From Spongiicolonus versatilis (GTDB taxonomy: Bacteria; Pseudomonadota; Gammaproteobacteria; Arenicellales; Spongiicolonaceae), in assembly GCA_028286165.1 (NCBI GenBank), contig JAPYMU010000110.1, positions 1-9,161 of the forward strand: a DNA stretch of 9,161 nucleotides, read 5' to 3'. Positions 7,973-9,161 of the stretch are shown here, piece by piece. The position numbers were made by a program, and so were the translations under genes. A model generated the notes under the pieces. The model made no database searches. It was not told where the DNA came from and was given only the letters and a program-made list of their open reading frames with translations. Numbering within the stretch: position 1 is the first letter of the stretch; the number at the start of each line of letters is the position of its first letter.

Positions 7973-8967
7973 ATGAAAACTCAATCGCTTGTGCCGAGCC
8001 AGAAAGCACTGTGTGCTCTTGTTTTTGAGCAACTTCAAAAACAGGGGTTTAATTGGTCTGATGGCTGTTTGACCCCGCCCGAAAACAAGGGCAAGGAGGA
8101 TATTCGCCGGCGCCATCAGCAGGCGGTTGAGCATAACCGGGCTAAAGCGCGGAAAGTTATGGAAAAGCATGAAGAAAGCCTGCTGGCGCGTATCGCCAAT
8201 GGAGTGGAGGTGGTGCCCGGGCAAATTACCCCGGCGATAGTGGAAGTTAAATCCCGCAGCCCGGATGAATTGCTTTTTCGTTACGCGGCGTTGCATTGGA
8301 GCATTCCTATTTCGTCCGGCTATGGCCGGCGTCTGCGTTGGGGGCGGTGCCTCCGTATTCTCATCTCCTGTGTGGAAAACTCGTGGCCCTGCTGGCTGCG
8401 AGCAAAGAGGTTCGACATGCTTTCAAGAAGAAATATGGAAAACGGCATGCCACGATATCCCGGCGGCCTCGGGATGGTCGGCTGGCTTTGATTACGACCT
8501 CGTCCGCGCTTGGCCGGTCTTCCATATACAATCGCCTGCGCTATCACGGCGAGACGGTTTTTAATAGCGTCGGCTACACCAGCGGCTGGGGGGAAATTTA
8601 TTTTTCCAATGGACTTTATGCGCCTCTTTGTGCTTACGCCGAGGCAAACTTGAAACCCACAGCCAAACATGCTGATTGGGGCGGGGGATTCCGCAATCGG
8701 CAGGAGGTTGTTCGCAAGTGTCTCCAAGACCTTGGGTTGTCCCAGAAGATTCGGCGGCATCAAATCATGCGGGAAGTTTTTGCAGTACCGCTGGCAAAGA
8801 ACGCCCGGAAATTCCTGTCCGGAGAAAATACGAGGCTTTATCAATGCGACCGTTCCGCGTCGGAACTTTCTCACTGGTTTTTGGACCGGTGGCTTCTTCC
8901 CAGAGCGCAGCGGGACATAAAGTATCTCGAATGGAGCCGGGATGACTGGCGGCTGTGGGGGGAATAG
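7973..8967 (+). pseudogene. DruA-family (DUF4338) gene with internal out-of-frame deletion
   Basis: Two consecutive frames encode the two ends of one DUF4338 protein, the family of Druantia anti-phage protein DruA, whose biochemical activity is not established. The N-terminal piece (frame from ATG 7973, 122 codons to about 8338) has GFNWSDGCLTPPENKGKEDIRRRHQQA, the NGVEVVPGQITPAIVEVKS block and ALHWSIPISSGYGRRLR. The C-terminal piece (about 8338-8967, 209 codons in the other frame) has LGAVPPYSHLLCGKLVALLAASKEV, ITTSSALGRSSIYNRLRY, NSVGYTSGWGEIYFSNGLY, the basic REVFAVPLAKN and DRWLLPRAQRD. From memory, the family has about 50-70 residues between GYGRRLR and LGAVPPY (a KLIG...LGDP and RD..IGW region); these are missing here, and the frame shifts, implying loss of 3n+1 bases. 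Translation from 7973 would run on to a stop at 8489-8491, giving a 172-residue chimeric product. The pieces together make 331 residues against roughly 390-400 expected. Confidence 0.75.
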
Positions 8968-8971
8968 ATTC

Positions 8972-9161
8972 ATGGCTGACACATTCTCCGATTTGCCGGA
9001 TGCGCTGGTGCGGGATTTGCTGGCCCAGGCGGTTCCTGTGGCCAAAAGCGTGGAAAAACGGCTGGCGGCGCTTAAGGAGCGCAAGTCACAAATTCGCGCG
9101 GCGGTGAAGGACCAAGGGCTGATTCAAAACAAGGCCGAGTTGGATGTTTCCCGGGAACCTT
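8972..9161 (+). CDS. Unidentified protein, N-terminal 63 residues (partial)
   Basis: An ATG 4 nt after the druA stop, with GGGGGGAA 7 nt upstream, starts a frame that stays open to the window end. The visible N-terminus is MADTFSDLPDALVRDLLAQ, then a charged, probably helical or coiled-coil stretch (VAKSVEKRLAALKERKSQIRAAVKD), then NKAELDVSREP. The close spacing suggests cotranscription with the druA gene and perhaps a role in the same defence locus. I do not recognise the family. A NurA-like or other nuclease domain after such a helical N-terminus is conceivable, but nothing visible here proves it. Confidence 0.7.
   Translation, partial: MADTFSDLPDALVRDLLAQAVPVAKSVEKRLAALKERKSQIRAAVKDQGLIQNKAELDVSREP

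Noticed and set aside
8296..8967. A free-standing 223-residue gene starting at 8296
   Set aside because: Conserved sequence only starts at about 8338. The first 14 codons are the N-terminal coding region read in the wrong frame, and no ribosome-binding site is evident; it is the 3' part of the broken druA gene.
8320..9084. Minus-strand ORF of 254 codons opposite the druA remnant
   Set aside because: It spans the end of the druA C-terminal piece and the next gene's start, has no family motif, and the plus strand carries the conserved DUF4338 blocks.

Overview
The window looks like a chromosomal segment of a high-GC gammaproteobacterium. The minus strand carries mutL, miaA, hfq, hflK, hflC, hisZ and purA in the order typical of that class. 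Every gene was assigned by reading its protein and recognising family motifs; no database search was possible. HisZ between hflC and purA, and a MutL that keeps the metal-binding endonuclease motif, fit a Pseudomonas-like or other non-enteric gammaproteobacterium better than E. coli. A genus cannot be named.

Layout. Positions 2-91 (+) hold the last 29 codons of an unrecognised gene, which collides tail to tail with purA, so that their stop codons overlap. Positions 88-7805 (-) form one compact run, transcribed mutL > miaA > hfq > hflK > hflC > hisZ > purA. Junctions are very tight: 2 nt at mutL/miaA, ATGA overlaps at miaA/hfq and hflK/hflC, and a TGATG overlap at hisZ/purA. Only two gaps exist (hfq/hflK 72 bp, hflC/hisZ 69 bp), and each has a GC-rich hairpin at the upstream stop codon without a T-tract. 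hflX, usually between hfq and hflK in enterics, is absent; an extended -10 promoter-like element sits in that gap.

mutL is preceded by a perfect TATAAT exactly 6 nt from its ATG, with six C's between, which predicts a leaderless mRNA. Upstream lies a short divergent intergenic region with a large inverted repeat.

From about 7900 onward, on the plus strand, base composition drops (about 49% GC in a hand count of 7981-8100, against about 68% at 1141-1200) and the content becomes accessory. There is a 22-codon leader ORF with a strong Shine-Dalgarno sequence ending 2 nt before the next ATG. Then comes a DUF4338/DruA-family gene (the family of Druantia anti-phage protein DruA) broken by an internal out-of-frame deletion, and then, 4 nt later, the start of an unrecognised gene that runs off the window. 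This looks like the edge of a defence-type island inserted beside mutL, where many gammaproteobacteria carry amiB.

How the genes work together: the operon joins mismatch repair (MutL), tRNA A37 modification (MiaA), sRNA-based regulation (Hfq), a membrane SPFH complex that modulates FtsH (HflK/HflC), the regulatory subunit of the first histidine-biosynthesis enzyme (HisZ) and committed AMP synthesis (PurA). The main novelty candidates are the DruA remnant with its leader and downstream partner, and the leaderless mutL promoter.
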